Below are positions 50,905 to 59,605 of a DNA stretch of 64,000 bases, one piece after another (the stretch's first letter is position 1; each line of letters starts with the position of its first letter). The position numbers and the translations under genes are program-made. The DNA comes from Streptomyces tibetensis (lineage in GTDB: Bacteria; Actinomycetota; Actinomycetes; Streptomycetales; Streptomycetaceae), in the NCBI RefSeq assembly GCF_007655005.1, contig NZ_SZVW01000016.1:178557-242556 (forward strand), read 5' to 3'. The notes below the pieces were generated by a model. The model ran no database searches and was not told the origin of the DNA. It saw only the letters and a program-made list of their open reading frames with translations.

Positions 50905-51783
50905 GTGAACGAAAGCGTCGCACGGGCGATGTGGGAGAGGTTCGAACCGGTCCACCAACTGGTCTACTTCACCCCCGAGGTGCGCGAGGCCGTGGAGGGT
51001 CTCGGACTGCGCGGCTACTGGATGGGCTATTTCGCCTTGCGCGCGGCGCCGCTCGGCCCTGTTCCTGCGTCCGTCGTCACCAGCTGCTTCTACGTCTTCC
51101 ATCCCGACCGGGCGGCGAGCGTACTGCCGGACGCCTGGACTCTCGCCTCTCCCCAGCAGTTGATCGAGGTGCGCGAGCGTGCCGCGGGGGCCGCGATGAC
51201 CAATTTCTACGGTCCGGATGTGGTTGCCTCCGCCGAGCTGGCCGAGGCCGCCGACCTCGCCTGGGAGGCAGCCCGCGCTGCGGACACCGCGGGACGGGTG
51301 CTCGGCGCGGCCAACCAGGAGCTGCCCCGCCCTGCTCAACCGCACGTCAGGCTCTGGCAGGCGGTGACCACCTTGCGCGAACACCGTGGCGACGGACATG
51401 TGGCCGTGCTGGTGGGCCGTCGTGTGGGGCCGGTCGAGGCGCTGGTACTCAAGAGCGCGACAGGGGAAACCGACGCCGAGTTCCAGCGACGTATCCGGCA
51501 ATGGAGCATTGAGGAATGGCGTTCGGCGCAGGCGAAGCTGCGCGAGCGAGACTGGATCGACGAGGAGGGGCGCCTCACCAAGGCTGGAGCGGCCGCTCAC
51601 GAGCAGATGGAGGCGGACACGGACGCGGCGGCGGTCACGCCGTGGCAGACGCTCGGCGCCGACGGTACCACCCGCCTTGCACACCTTCTTGAACCGCTCG
51701 CGCGACGCGTCCTGGACTCCGGAATTGTGCCGACCGGTAACCCCGTTGGGCTGACGGAGAGCACATGGGGCTCGACGGGGTGA
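50905..51783 (+). CDS. SCO6745-family protein
   Basis: 292 residues from GTG 50905, chosen because GGGAGG lies eight bases upstream. The pattern RFEPVHQLVYFTPEVREAVE, LRGYWMGYFALRAAPLGPVP and FYVFHPDRAASVLPDAWTLA is that of the widespread actinobacterial SCO6745 family. The C-terminal half includes a region that looks like a winged helix (EWRSAQAKLRERDWIDEEGR, then LTKAGAAAHEQMEADTD). Function is unknown; a regulatory role is often proposed. Its C-terminal part suggests DNA binding but this is inference. Confidence 0.85.
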   Translation: MNESVARAMWERFEPVHQLVYFTPEVREAVEGLGLRGYWMGYFALRAAPLGPVPASVVTSCFYVFHPDRAASVLPDAWTLASPQQLIEVRERAAGAAMTNFYGPDVVASAELAEAADLAWEAARAADTAGRVLGAANQELPRPAQPHVRLWQAVTTLREHRGDGHVAVLVGRRVGPVEALVLKSATGETDAEFQRRIRQWSIEEWRSAQAKLRERDWIDEEGRLTKAGAAAHEQMEADTDAAAVTPWQTLGADGTTRLAHLLEPLARRVLDSGIVPTGNPVGLTESTWGSTG

Positions 51784-51933
51784 CGCAGCTGCGCCCCACC
51801 ACCGCGATTGCCAACCGCGCTGTGACCGGGGGCGGAGGGGCAATCCAGGATTGTCAGGAGGCATTTGAGTGCATGCAGTCGGCAAGAAGACAGCCGCGGT
51901 CGTCGCGCTGGACTGCGGCGGGAGGTTGTGCCG

Positions 51934-52572
51934 ATGACCGGAACCGTGCCGCCCGGCGGTGCAGTGCTCGATGCGGACGAGCTGGATGCCCGCTGGGCGG
52001 ATGCCTGGCGCCCGGAAGAGGTCGCGGAGCGGCTGGCGGGAATCAGTGCGCCCTGGTGCATTGCGGCGGGATGGGCACTGGACCTCTTCCGCGGCGGACC
52101 GTCGCGGCCGCACGGCGATCTGGAGATCGCGGTGCCGGCTACCAAGTTCCCGGAGATTCGGGACCGCTTCCCCGAGTACGTGTTTGACGCGGTGGGTTCG
52201 GGCCGAGTCTGGGCGGAGGCCGGAGATGAAGTGCTGGCGGCAACGCATCAGACCTGGGTGCGGGATCCGGCGAGCGGTCAGTTCCTGTTCGACGTCTTCC
52301 GTGAGCCGCACGAGGGTCTGACGTGGATCTGCCGGCGGGACGAGACTCTTCGCCTGCCGTATGAAGCGATCATTGAGCGGACGGCAGACGAGATCCCGTA
52401 CCTGGCGCCGGAGTTGGTACTGCTGTTCAAAGCGAAGGCGTCTCGGCCCAAGGACCAGGAGGACTTCGATGGGGTGCTGCCGCTGTTGGGCCCGGCACGA
52501 CGGGATGCCCTGCGCGGGTGGCTGGAGCGCGTACACCCTGGGCATCCGTGGCTGGCGGAGCTGGCCGAGTAG
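51934..52572 (+). CDS. Nucleotidyltransferase-fold protein (aminoglycoside/lincosamide type)
   Basis: 212 residues from ATG 51934 with GGGAGG eight bases upstream. CIAAGWALDLFRGGPSRPHG and DLEIAVPATKFPEIRDRF match the GGWALDxxxGxxxRxHxDxEI motif of small nucleotidyltransferases that modify aminoglycosides or lincosamides; here the first Gly is Ala. Later motifs (FLFDVFREPHEGLTWICRRD and LAPELVLLFKAKASRPKDQE) also fit. A resistance role is possible but the natural substrate is unknown. Single gene. Confidence 0.85.
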   Translation: MTGTVPPGGAVLDADELDARWADAWRPEEVAERLAGISAPWCIAAGWALDLFRGGPSRPHGDLEIAVPATKFPEIRDRFPEYVFDAVGSGRVWAEAGDEVLAATHQTWVRDPASGQFLFDVFREPHEGLTWICRRDETLRLPYEAIIERTADEIPYLAPELVLLFKAKASRPKDQEDFDGVLPLLGPARRDALRGWLERVHPGHPWLAELAE

Positions 52573-52760
52573 CAAAGCGGACCACACCGGTGAATCTCCC
52601 CTCTTGCGGCCGCCGCCCTCGGCTTCGAGAGCGGCGCGCTCAAGGTGCCATCGTCGCCAGGCCAGGGAGGACCACACCGACGGTCAGGTCAGAGAGCCCT
52701 GTCGGCATGCCTGCCGGGGCCGTGTCCCGCGCTTGACGTCGTTCTCCTGTGAGTCTCCGG

Positions 52761-54926
52761 TCAATGATCGACCCGCCGTTCCAGTGCCACCTTCGGCAGG
52801 TGCCGGGCCAGTTGAGGGGGGAGCCACCAGGCGCGGGTGCCGAGGAGTTGCATCACGGCAGGGACGATCAGGCAGCGGATCACCAAGGCGTCGAGGAAGA
52901 TGGCGACCGCGAGGCCGAGACCGAACTGCTGGAGCATGCGGTTGGGGCTGAGCACGAAGGCGGCGAAGACCACGATCATGATGGCTGCCGCGGCCGTGAT
53001 GACCTTGCCCGTGGCCGCCAGCCCCTCGCGGACGGCGAGCGAGTGGTCCTGTGTGTCCTCCCACTCCTCGTGGATGCGGGAGATGAGGAAGACCTCGTAG
53101 TCCATGGAGAGACCGAAGACGATCGCGAAGATCATGGCAGGTATGAACGCCTCGACCGGCCCCGGCTGTACACCGAACCAGCCGTGTTGGAAGACCAGGG
53201 TGATCACGCCGAGCGCGGCGGCGATGGACAGAAGGTTGAGCAGGGCGGCCTTCAGGGGGATCAGGAGGGAACGGAAGACCAGCATGAGCAGGAGCGCGGA
53301 CAGACCGACGACCACGGCGACGAAGAGCGGTATCCGGACCGAGACGGAGTCGGCGAAGTCCTGTGCGGCTGCGGTGGGCCCGCCGACGAGATAGCCGGCG
53401 CCGGTGCGCTCGCTGAGCCGAGGCAGGACATCGTCGCGCAGGGTGTGAACGAGACCGGCGGTGCTCGCGTCCTGGGGCGAGGTCGTAGGAAAGGCGATGA
53501 CGGTGAACACGGTGCCGTCCGTGGTCGGCAGTGGGGGAGTGGCGGCGGCGACGCCCTCGGTACCGGTCAGGGTGGTCCGCAGCTGCTCGGCGGCGTCGGT
53601 GTCGCCCCGGCTGACTACGAGCAGGGGACCGTTGAACCCGGCTCCGAAGCCCTCGGCCAGCAGGTCGTATGCCCTGCGGCTGGTGGACGAGGCCGGGTCG
53701 TTGCCCGCGTCGGCGAAGCCGAGACGCATGCCCAGAGCCGGGGCGGACAGGGCCAGGAGGGCCACGACGGCGGTCAGCAGGGCGGGCAACGGGCGCCGCT
53801 GTACGGCGCAGGCCAGCCGGCGCCAGCGCACACCCTCTTCTCTGCCCTTGGCTTGCGCCTTGGCGGACCGCGTGAGGACGTGTCGCTGGATGCGGTCACC
53901 GAAGAGCGCGAGGAGGGCGGGCAGCAGGGTCAGCGAGGCGGCCATGGTGACCAGGACCGTCAGTGCGACGGCGACGGCAACCCCTTGGAGGGAGCCAAGG
54001 CCGAGAGCGACCAGGCCGAGCAGGGCGATGATGACGGTGCACCCGGCGAAGAAGACCGTACGCCCCGCTGCGTCCAGGGCCGTTCGGGCGGCGGCCTGCC
54101 GGTCCGCACCGTGGGTCAGTTCGTGCCGGTAGCGGTAGAAGATCAGCAGCGCGTAGTCGACGCCGACACCGAGCCCGACCAGCATCATGATCGGGGGAGT
54201 GAAGTCGGCGACGGTGAAGACGTGGGAGGCCAGCGTGATCAGGCCGATCGCGCCGCCGACCGCGAAGAGCGCGGTGACCAGCGGCAGCGCGGCAGCCACC
54301 ACCGACCCGAAAAGCAGCACGAGGATGACCAGAGCGGCGAGCATGCCCGCGCCTTCGGCACCCCCGCCACTTTCCTCCTCTGCGCCGCGCACCGCGTCCC
54401 CGCCGAGCTCGACCACCAGACCGTCCCGGGCAGCCGACTTGGCGGTGTCGAGGATCCGCGCGACGTCCCCTTCGGGCACGTCCTCGGCCTTGGCGTCCAG
54501 GACGACCGTGGCATAGCCGATGGTGCCGTCTTCGGAGACGGCGGAGGCGTCCGCGTAGGGGCTGCGGACGTCGGCGACGCCGGGCAGGTCGCGCATCCGG
54601 TCCAGGGTCCGCTCGATGGCCGGGCGCTCACCGCTCAGCCCGTCGTCGTGCTTGAAGACGATCTGGACGCTGCCGCCTGCCTGCGCGGACCCGTGCCGCT
54701 TCAACAGGTCCGCGGCGGCCTGTGAGTCGGTGCCGGGCAGGGTGAAGTCGTTGCGGTAGGCGCTGCTCGCGCTCTGGGCACTGACGGCGATGACCGCGAC
54801 GGCGAGGATCCACAGGAGCAGAGCGCTCCAGCGGTGACGCTGGGACCAGAGGGCCAGACGTCCGAAGACCCCCGCCCGGCCAGTGCTGGGACCGTTGGTC
54901 GCGATCACGTCGCGCGTTGGTGACAT
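52761..54926 (-). CDS. MMPL-family membrane transporter
   Basis: 721 residues from ATG 54926. Two sets of six membrane spans each follow a large exported domain, the RND/MMPL layout: WSALLLWILAVAVIAVSAQS first, then MLAALVILVLLFGSVVAAAL, LVGLGVGVDYALLIFYRYRH (the conserved GxxxDY motif) and, in the second half, AIVFGLSMDYEVFLISRIHE (the matching SMDY motif). MMPL proteins export lipids or other hydrophobic molecules using the proton gradient. The start is four bases after the end of a small membrane protein gene, so the two are probably one operon. Confidence 0.93.
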   Translation of the reverse strand: MSPTRDVIATNGPSTGRAGVFGRLALWSQRHRWSALLLWILAVAVIAVSAQSASSAYRNDFTLPGTDSQAAADLLKRHGSAQAGGSVQIVFKHDDGLSGERPAIERTLDRMRDLPGVADVRSPYADASAVSEDGTIGYATVVLDAKAEDVPEGDVARILDTAKSAARDGLVVELGGDAVRGAEEESGGGAEGAGMLAALVILVLLFGSVVAAALPLVTALFAVGGAIGLITLASHVFTVADFTPPIMMLVGLGVGVDYALLIFYRYRHELTHGADRQAAARTALDAAGRTVFFAGCTVIIALLGLVALGLGSLQGVAVAVALTVLVTMAASLTLLPALLALFGDRIQRHVLTRSAKAQAKGREEGVRWRRLACAVQRRPLPALLTAVVALLALSAPALGMRLGFADAGNDPASSTSRRAYDLLAEGFGAGFNGPLLVVSRGDTDAAEQLRTTLTGTEGVAAATPPLPTTDGTVFTVIAFPTTSPQDASTAGLVHTLRDDVLPRLSERTGAGYLVGGPTAAAQDFADSVSVRIPLFVAVVVGLSALLLMLVFRSLLIPLKAALLNLLSIAAALGVITLVFQHGWFGVQPGPVEAFIPAMIFAIVFGLSMDYEVFLISRIHEEWEDTQDHSLAVREGLAATGKVITAAAAIMIVVFAAFVLSPNRMLQQFGLGLAVAIFLDALVIRCLIVPAVMQLLGTRAWWLPPQLARHLPKVALERRVDH

Positions 54927-54930
54927 GGGT

Positions 54931-55200
54931 TCACCGACCCCGGCGCGAGCGGCGGTCGGGCCCGGCACGGCGGACGGCGATGACCGCACCGAGCACGGCG
55001 CAGAACAACGGCACGGCGACGAAGGCGGCCAACAGGAAACCGCCGGTGCCGGCCACGTCGAGGGGGCGGTCGAGCACGAAGGCGGAGAAGGCGCCCAAGG
55101 TTTCGGTCAGCAGGAACCCGGCGGCGCCCCCGGTGAGGAGGCCGACGAGGACGGCCGGAAGCTTGGCGGAATGTGGGGGAGCAGGGGAGCGTGTACTCAT
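54931..55200 (-). CDS. Small two-span membrane protein upstream of the MMPL transporter
   Basis: 89 residues from ATG 55200 (MSTRSPAPPHSAK). Two hydrophobic segments (LPAVLVGLLTGGAAGFLLTE and TGGFLLAAFVAVPLFCAVLG) and a basic C-terminus (RRAGPDRRSRRGR) are visible. It ends four bases before the MMPL gene start, so it is probably co-transcribed and may assist that transporter. No named family. Confidence 0.78.
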   Translation of the reverse strand: MSTRSPAPPHSAKLPAVLVGLLTGGAAGFLLTETLGAFSAFVLDRPLDVAGTGGFLLAAFVAVPLFCAVLGAVIAVRRAGPDRRSRRGR

Positions 55201-55325
55201 GTTCCACAGCGTCCGGCTGCGGCATGCGACGGCGCATCGTCCTGCAGCGGACACCTGTCTACCCCGCCGGTTGTGTGCCCCGGGTCCGGGGTTACGCCGC
55301 TGGTGGGTTGCCGGCAGCGCTCCGG

Positions 55326-56021
55326 CTACACCGGCGGTGGCCCATCGTTCAGCCAGCCCGGGCGGACCATGCCGGACTCGTACGCCAGGACCACGAGTTG
55401 GGAACGGTCGCGGACATCCACCTTGGTCATGATGCGGCTGACGTGAGTCTTGGCCGTCGCGGGGCTGAGGACGAGGCGGGCGGCGATCTCGTCGTTGGTC
55501 AGGCCGGCGGCGACCAGCTCCATCACCTCCCGCTCGCGGTCGGTGAGGACCTTGAGGCGTGGGCTGGGCTCAGGTGCCTTGATCCGTACGGCGAACTCCG
55601 CGATCAGCCGGCGTGTGACGGAAGGGCTGATCAACGCGTCACCACGCGCCGCCACACGTACGGCGTGCACCAGTTCCTCCGGCTCGGTGTCCTTGACCAG
55701 GAAGCCGGTGGCGCCGGCGCGCAGCGCGCCGTACACGTAGTCGTCCAGGTCGAACGTGGTCAGGATGACCACCTTGATGCCGTCGAGACGTGGATCGCCG
55801 GCGATCTGCCGGGTTGCCTGAAGGCCGTCGACGCCCGGCATGCGGATGTCCATGAGCACCACATCGGGGTGCAGCGTACGGCAGGCGGTCACGGCCTGTT
55901 CGCCGTCGCCCGCCTCACCGATCACCTCGAAGTCGTCCTCGTCCTCGAGGATCGAACGGAACCCGGCGCGTACCAGGCGCTGGTCGTCCGCCAGCAAGAT
56001 CTTGATCACGGCCTGGGTCAT
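55326..56021 (-). CDS. NarL/LuxR-type two-component response regulator
   Basis: 231 residues from ATG 56021, which overlaps the stop of the histidine kinase gene (ATGA). The receiver domain (1-120) has ILLADDQRLVRAGFRSILED with the acidic pair, DVVLMDIRMPGVDGLQ with the phosphorylated Asp, and VVILTTFDLDDYVYGALRAG. The C-terminal LuxR helix-turn-helix (160-220) has LTDREREVMELVAAGLTNDE and LSPATAKTHVSRIMTKVDVR. It pairs with the adjacent kinase. It may control the MMPL operon just downstream; that is inference from position. Confidence 0.95.
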   Translation of the reverse strand: MTQAVIKILLADDQRLVRAGFRSILEDEDDFEVIGEAGDGEQAVTACRTLHPDVVLMDIRMPGVDGLQATRQIAGDPRLDGIKVVILTTFDLDDYVYGALRAGATGFLVKDTEPEELVHAVRVAARGDALISPSVTRRLIAEFAVRIKAPEPSPRLKVLTDREREVMELVAAGLTNDEIAARLVLSPATAKTHVSRIMTKVDVRDRSQLVVLAYESGMVRPGWLNDGPPPV

Positions 56022-57184
56022 GAGAGGGATCGCGCTCCGTTCGGGTAGGGGATCCGGCCGCGTACGGTGAATCCGCCCTCCGGGCCGGGGCCCGCGGTCA
56101 GCTCGCCGCCGAGCGCGTGGGCCCGTTCGCGCATCCCGCGGATGCCGCTGCCGGGCGTGCGGCGGTCCGCAACCGCCGGTCCGTGACCGTTGTCGGTGAT
56201 CTCGACCGTGACGTGCCGCGCCCCGCGGTGGATGCCGACGGTGACGGCTGTTGCGTGGGCGTGGCGGTTCACGTTGGTGAGTGACTCCTGAACGATGCGG
56301 TAGGCGGCCAGGTCCACCTCTGTCGGCAGTTGCTCCCGCTCGCCGCTGCACCGCACCCGCACGTCGAGTCCGGCGAGCCGTGCGGATGCGACCAACTCAT
56401 CGAGCCTGTTCAGTCCGGCCGTGGGCGCGATGGGCGCCATCTCGTCGACCTGCCGCAGCACCCCGAGCGTCGCTCGCAGCTCCCGCAAGGAGTCCCGGCT
56501 CGTGTCCTTGATCGCTCCCAGCGCTTCTTCGGCGCTCCGTGCGCCCTTGGCCGGGTCCTTGTGCAGGCGGCGCAGGGCAGCGGCGGCCTGGACGTTGATG
56601 AGCGAGAGGTGATGGCCCACCACATCGTGCAGCTCACGTGCGATGCGCAACCGCTCCTCACTGGCCGCGCGCTCCTCGGTCTCCCGGGCGAGGGCCAGGC
56701 GATTGTGCCGCACCCAGCCGAGCGCGACGACTCCCACCAGCCACCCCGTCAGCATGAACACGGCGACACCGTTGACGTCGTGGTTCCCCGCGAGTGTGCC
56801 TATGCCGGTCGCGATCACGGTGAGCGCCGCCAGAGCGATGGCCGGCTGGAGGTGGCCCTTGGCCGCGACCACGTAGAGCGTGACGACGAACGCGACCATG
56901 AGAGGACCGTCGTAGACGCTGACGAGGTAGTAGGCGGCTGTGGCAGCGAGCACGAACGCGGCGACGACCACGGGACGGCGACGACACAGGTACAGCGCCG
57001 CGCAGGCGGCGACGATCAGTGTCCAGCCGAGGATGGTCGCTGACCAGGACTCCTCCCGTTCACCTACGAGCGACCTCAGACTGCCCACCGCCACCGGAAC
57101 GAAGACACCCCAGGCCAGAGCGGCATCCGCCGCACGGCCCTTGAGCGGGCGCAGCCGGAGACGTGAGACAGCACCGAGGGCCAT
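56018..57184 (-). CDS. Sensor histidine kinase (NarX/DesK type)
   Basis: 388 residues from ATG 57184. The first 165 residues hold about five membrane spans with short loops (ATILGWTLIVAACAALYLCR, VAFVVTLYVVAAKG, GVAVFMLTGWLVGVVALGWV), so the signal is probably sensed in the membrane. The dimerisation helix RIARELHDVVGHHLSLINVQ holds the phosphorylated His, followed by the HATPase domain (YRIVQESLTNVNRHAHATAV, ITDNGHGPAVADRR and GIRGMRERAHALGGEL). Cognate to the response regulator encoded just downstream. Confidence 0.95.
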   Translation of the reverse strand: MALGAVSRLRLRPLKGRAADAALAWGVFVPVAVGSLRSLVGEREESWSATILGWTLIVAACAALYLCRRRPVVVAAFVLAATAAYYLVSVYDGPLMVAFVVTLYVVAAKGHLQPAIALAALTVIATGIGTLAGNHDVNGVAVFMLTGWLVGVVALGWVRHNRLALARETEERAASEERLRIARELHDVVGHHLSLINVQAAAALRRLHKDPAKGARSAEEALGAIKDTSRDSLRELRATLGVLRQVDEMAPIAPTAGLNRLDELVASARLAGLDVRVRCSGEREQLPTEVDLAAYRIVQESLTNVNRHAHATAVTVGIHRGARHVTVEITDNGHGPAVADRRTPGSGIRGMRERAHALGGELTAGPGPEGGFTVRGRIPYPNGARSLS

Positions 57185-57360
57185 GCCACCAGCCTAGGCA
57201 ACCGCGCTCCCGGTGCCCTCCTCCGCGTGGCGGAATCGGCGGGGTGGCCCCTCGCAACCTGCGTGGTACGCACCCGCGTCGTGGCCACAACCGATGGGGT
57301 ACGACAGGTGTCCGCCGCAGACCGACGCCTGGGCGGTATCCCTGCCTCGACGATGGAGCC

Positions 57361-57786
57361 GTGAACGCAGATACCCGTCTCCCGATCGGCCGGCGCCTGC
57401 GGGGCGTGAACTGGCCGCTGGTGGCCGCCCTGACCGCCGTCGCGCTCGTCCGGCCGCTGTTCTCCATCGCCGGCTGGAGCGAGGCCCTCGGGAAGCCCCT
57501 GACCCCTGTGATCCTCACCTTGGGCATCACGCTGACCTGGATCCTCGCGGCCGGTCTCAGCCGCGTACGCGACCCGCTTCTGACCCTCGTGGTCACCGGT
57601 GTGGCGTACGCGCTGGCCGCCCTGGTCCTGAGCGCCGTCCTCTCACCACTCCTGACCGGAAAACTCCAAGGCCCCCTCGCCCAGCCCCAGGCGATCGTCC
57701 CGCTCTTCCTGGTCAACGCCGCCTGGGGCGCCTTCTGCGGAGCCTGCGCGATCGGTCTGCGCAGGGTGCGTGGCATCCGCTCCTGA
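57361..57786 (+). CDS. Small four-span membrane protein
   Basis: 141 residues from GTG 57361. Four hydrophobic segments are visible (WPLVAALTAVALVRPLFSI, PVILTLGITLTWILAAGLS, LLTLVVTGVAYALAALVLSA and IVPLFLVNAAWGAFCGACAI). It has a basic C-terminus. No named family. It is divergent from the histidine kinase, with 176 bp between them. Confidence 0.78.
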   Translation: MNADTRLPIGRRLRGVNWPLVAALTAVALVRPLFSIAGWSEALGKPLTPVILTLGITLTWILAAGLSRVRDPLLTLVVTGVAYALAALVLSAVLSPLLTGKLQGPLAQPQAIVPLFLVNAAWGAFCGACAIGLRRVRGIRS

Positions 57787-57951
57787 GCACGAGTCCCCGG
57801 ACACGAAGACACCGTTGCCGTCAGGCAGGACCGTCTCGCGGTGACCGGCCCGGACATCAAACCCCGCGGGCCGCTCGGCCGCGAGATCCGCGCTGAACCT
57901 GGCGCCGCGGAACTGCGCGCTGACCTTTGCGGACTTCTCGGCGTCGACGGC

Positions 57952-58524
57952 CTATTTCAGCGCAGCCTTAAGAGCATCAGCAGTGACCCCTGAACTTGTG
58001 AACGGGACCTTCCAGTGAAACGCGACGCCGTCGCCATCGACGTAGACGAGGGTGCCGCCCTTCTGGACGGTGGTGATGTCGAACGCAACGGTGTTGACCT
58101 GGAACGTGTCGGCCCGCACCGATGGCTTGCCACCCCCGTCGTCGAAGCCGTCGGGTGCGATACTTCCCGCCCCCTCGCTGTTTCCGGCCTTGACGGTCTT
58201 CCCGCCGTGCGTCTTCCACCGGAAGCCGTCCTGGGCGGCGGTGGTGGTCACCACGTCCTTGGCGCGATTTCCCGCTTTGAACGTGACGACAGCGAAGAGA
58301 TCGTGCTCCGGAACGTGGGCGCCGGCTTTGTCGACGTAGACGACAGCTTCCGGGGTGATCTGCACGGTGCCCTTTCCGTCGGCGCCGGCAGCGTCGGCGG
58401 TCTGCCCGAACGTGAGCACGGTGCGCGGGCTCGGCTGCGGATCACTCGTGCCGCCACCGTCAGAACAGGCAGCAAGGCTCAGACAGGTTGCGGCGAGCAC
58501 GGATGCTCTGGCGACATGGCGCAT
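57952..58524 (-). CDS. Lipoprotein, unknown function
   Basis: 190 residues from ATG 58524, with GGGGGG four bases upstream. ARASVLAATCLSLAACSDGG is a lipoprotein signal peptide with lipobox LAAC. The mature part is beta-rich (VYVDKAGAHVPEHDLFAVVT, GDGVAFHWKVPFTSSGVTAD) and resembles small DUF4352-like exported proteins, though that call is weak. Its reading frame stays open after the TAG stop for more than 50 codons, with no recognisable family there. Confidence 0.8.
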   Translation of the reverse strand: MRHVARASVLAATCLSLAACSDGGGTSDPQPSPRTVLTFGQTADAAGADGKGTVQITPEAVVYVDKAGAHVPEHDLFAVVTFKAGNRAKDVVTTTAAQDGFRWKTHGGKTVKAGNSEGAGSIAPDGFDDGGGKPSVRADTFQVNTVAFDITTVQKGGTLVYVDGDGVAFHWKVPFTSSGVTADALKAALK

Positions 58525-58659
58525 GATCCCCCCGGACCGACACAGATGCAGTGGGCAATGGTCGCGCCACGCTAGCAAGCCGCTGTTCGTTGCCGCCTTG
58601 CGGTTCCTACACGCCGGGCAGTTGTACGGTGATGGCCCGGTCGGCAGCCGCTTTGGTGT

Positions 58660-58713
58660 CTCTCCCACCATGGACTTCGCCGGGTATCGGTGCAGGGACG
58701 TGACGGTTCTCAT
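58660..58713 (-). pseudogene. 5' remnant of a second MOSC-domain gene
   Basis: From ATG 58713 the frame gives MRTVTSLHRYPAKSMVGE, the opening beta-strand of MOSC N-terminal domains (compare IERIWRYPIKSTGGE in the intact gene 46 bp away). GAGAGG lies about ten bases upstream, so even the ribosome site survives. The similarity stops after about 18 residues and the frame then runs into the lipoprotein gene. It is probably a truncated paralogue. Confidence 0.65.
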
Positions 58714-58759
58714 GGGTCGGTTCGGTTCCTCTCGCCTAGCCGGTGCGGCCGGTGCCGGA

Positions 58760-59476
58760 TCAGGGTCGGATCACAGTGACAACGTCCCCGACGCCGATGG
58801 TGCCCGGCTCGGCCACGGTGCCGAGTGCGTCCAGACGCATGTCGTGCGCCCGGGCGATGGTCTTGAGCACGAGCGGCGAGTGCGGCAGTTCCTGCTGGGA
58901 CTGGCCGACCATGACGCAGCGCTCGCTGGAGCGCACGAACGTGACGCCCACCGCGGTGCCGATGCGGACGGTGGAGCCGAGCCACTGGTCCTCAACGAAC
59001 GCAGGTGTGCCAGGTGGTGTGCGGATGAGGAGGTTGGGCCGGAAGCGCCGCTCGTCGACCGCAATACCCGCAATCGCGGTGCGCATCCAGTCGAGGGTGG
59101 CGGTGCTCAGCACGCTCAGCGGAAGCTGGTCGAAGTGCGAGACGGACCCCTCACGAGCCACCTCGACGTCCTGGCGCTGCAGGTAGCGGCGCAGATAGGC
59201 GGTGGCATCGGCCACCGGTACTCCGTGCGGGTCGAGCAGCTCGGGCTCGGCCAGAAGTTGGGCTCCCGGGTACCGGGAGCGCAGCCGCAACAGGCCGGGC
59301 ATCCGACGGAATCGGCGCGTGTTCTTGCCCGAGCCGAACCTGCCCTCAGCGTCCCGCACCGCATACAGCCGGTCACCCAGGAGACCCCGCTCGTCCACGT
59401 CGACCGACGCCGGTCGTTCTCCTCCCGTGGACTTGATCGGGTATCGCCAGATGCGCTCGATGGTGCCCAGCCTCAT
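58760..59476 (-). CDS. MOSC-domain protein (molybdenum-cofactor sulfurase C-terminal type)
   Basis: 238 residues from ATG 59476. The N-terminal beta-barrel has IERIWRYPIKSTGGERPASV and GLLGDRLYAVRDAEGRFGSG. The MOSC core has RRFRPNLLIRTPPGTPAFVE and RCVMVGQSQQELPHSPLVLK with a conserved Cys that would bind the metal or sulfur, and ends with TIGVGDVVTVIRP. MOSC proteins mobilise sulfur to molybdenum enzymes or act as reductases for N-hydroxylated compounds. No partner gene is adjacent, though a broken molybdopterin enzyme lies 20 kb away. Confidence 0.92.
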   Translation of the reverse strand: MRLGTIERIWRYPIKSTGGERPASVDVDERGLLGDRLYAVRDAEGRFGSGKNTRRFRRMPGLLRLRSRYPGAQLLAEPELLDPHGVPVADATAYLRRYLQRQDVEVAREGSVSHFDQLPLSVLSTATLDWMRTAIAGIAVDERRFRPNLLIRTPPGTPAFVEDQWLGSTVRIGTAVGVTFVRSSERCVMVGQSQQELPHSPLVLKTIARAHDMRLDALGTVAEPGTIGVGDVVTVIRP

Positions 59477-59605
59477 CCTCAACCCCACCCTTCCCGGCCG
59501 ACGGCCGGCTCGGCACGTCCTGAACACTCAGTCGGCTTCCGAGGCCACGGGCCCGGACCGTCTGCGTCCCGACAGGGCCGGCTTCCCATGCCTCCACCGC
59601 GCTGA

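Noticed and set aside
57787..57951. Open frame continuing after the TAG stop of the lipoprotein gene at 57952
   Set aside because: Third positions look coding-like, but no family is recognised, there is no own start codon, and stop readthrough cannot be shown from sequence. It may be a decayed gene.
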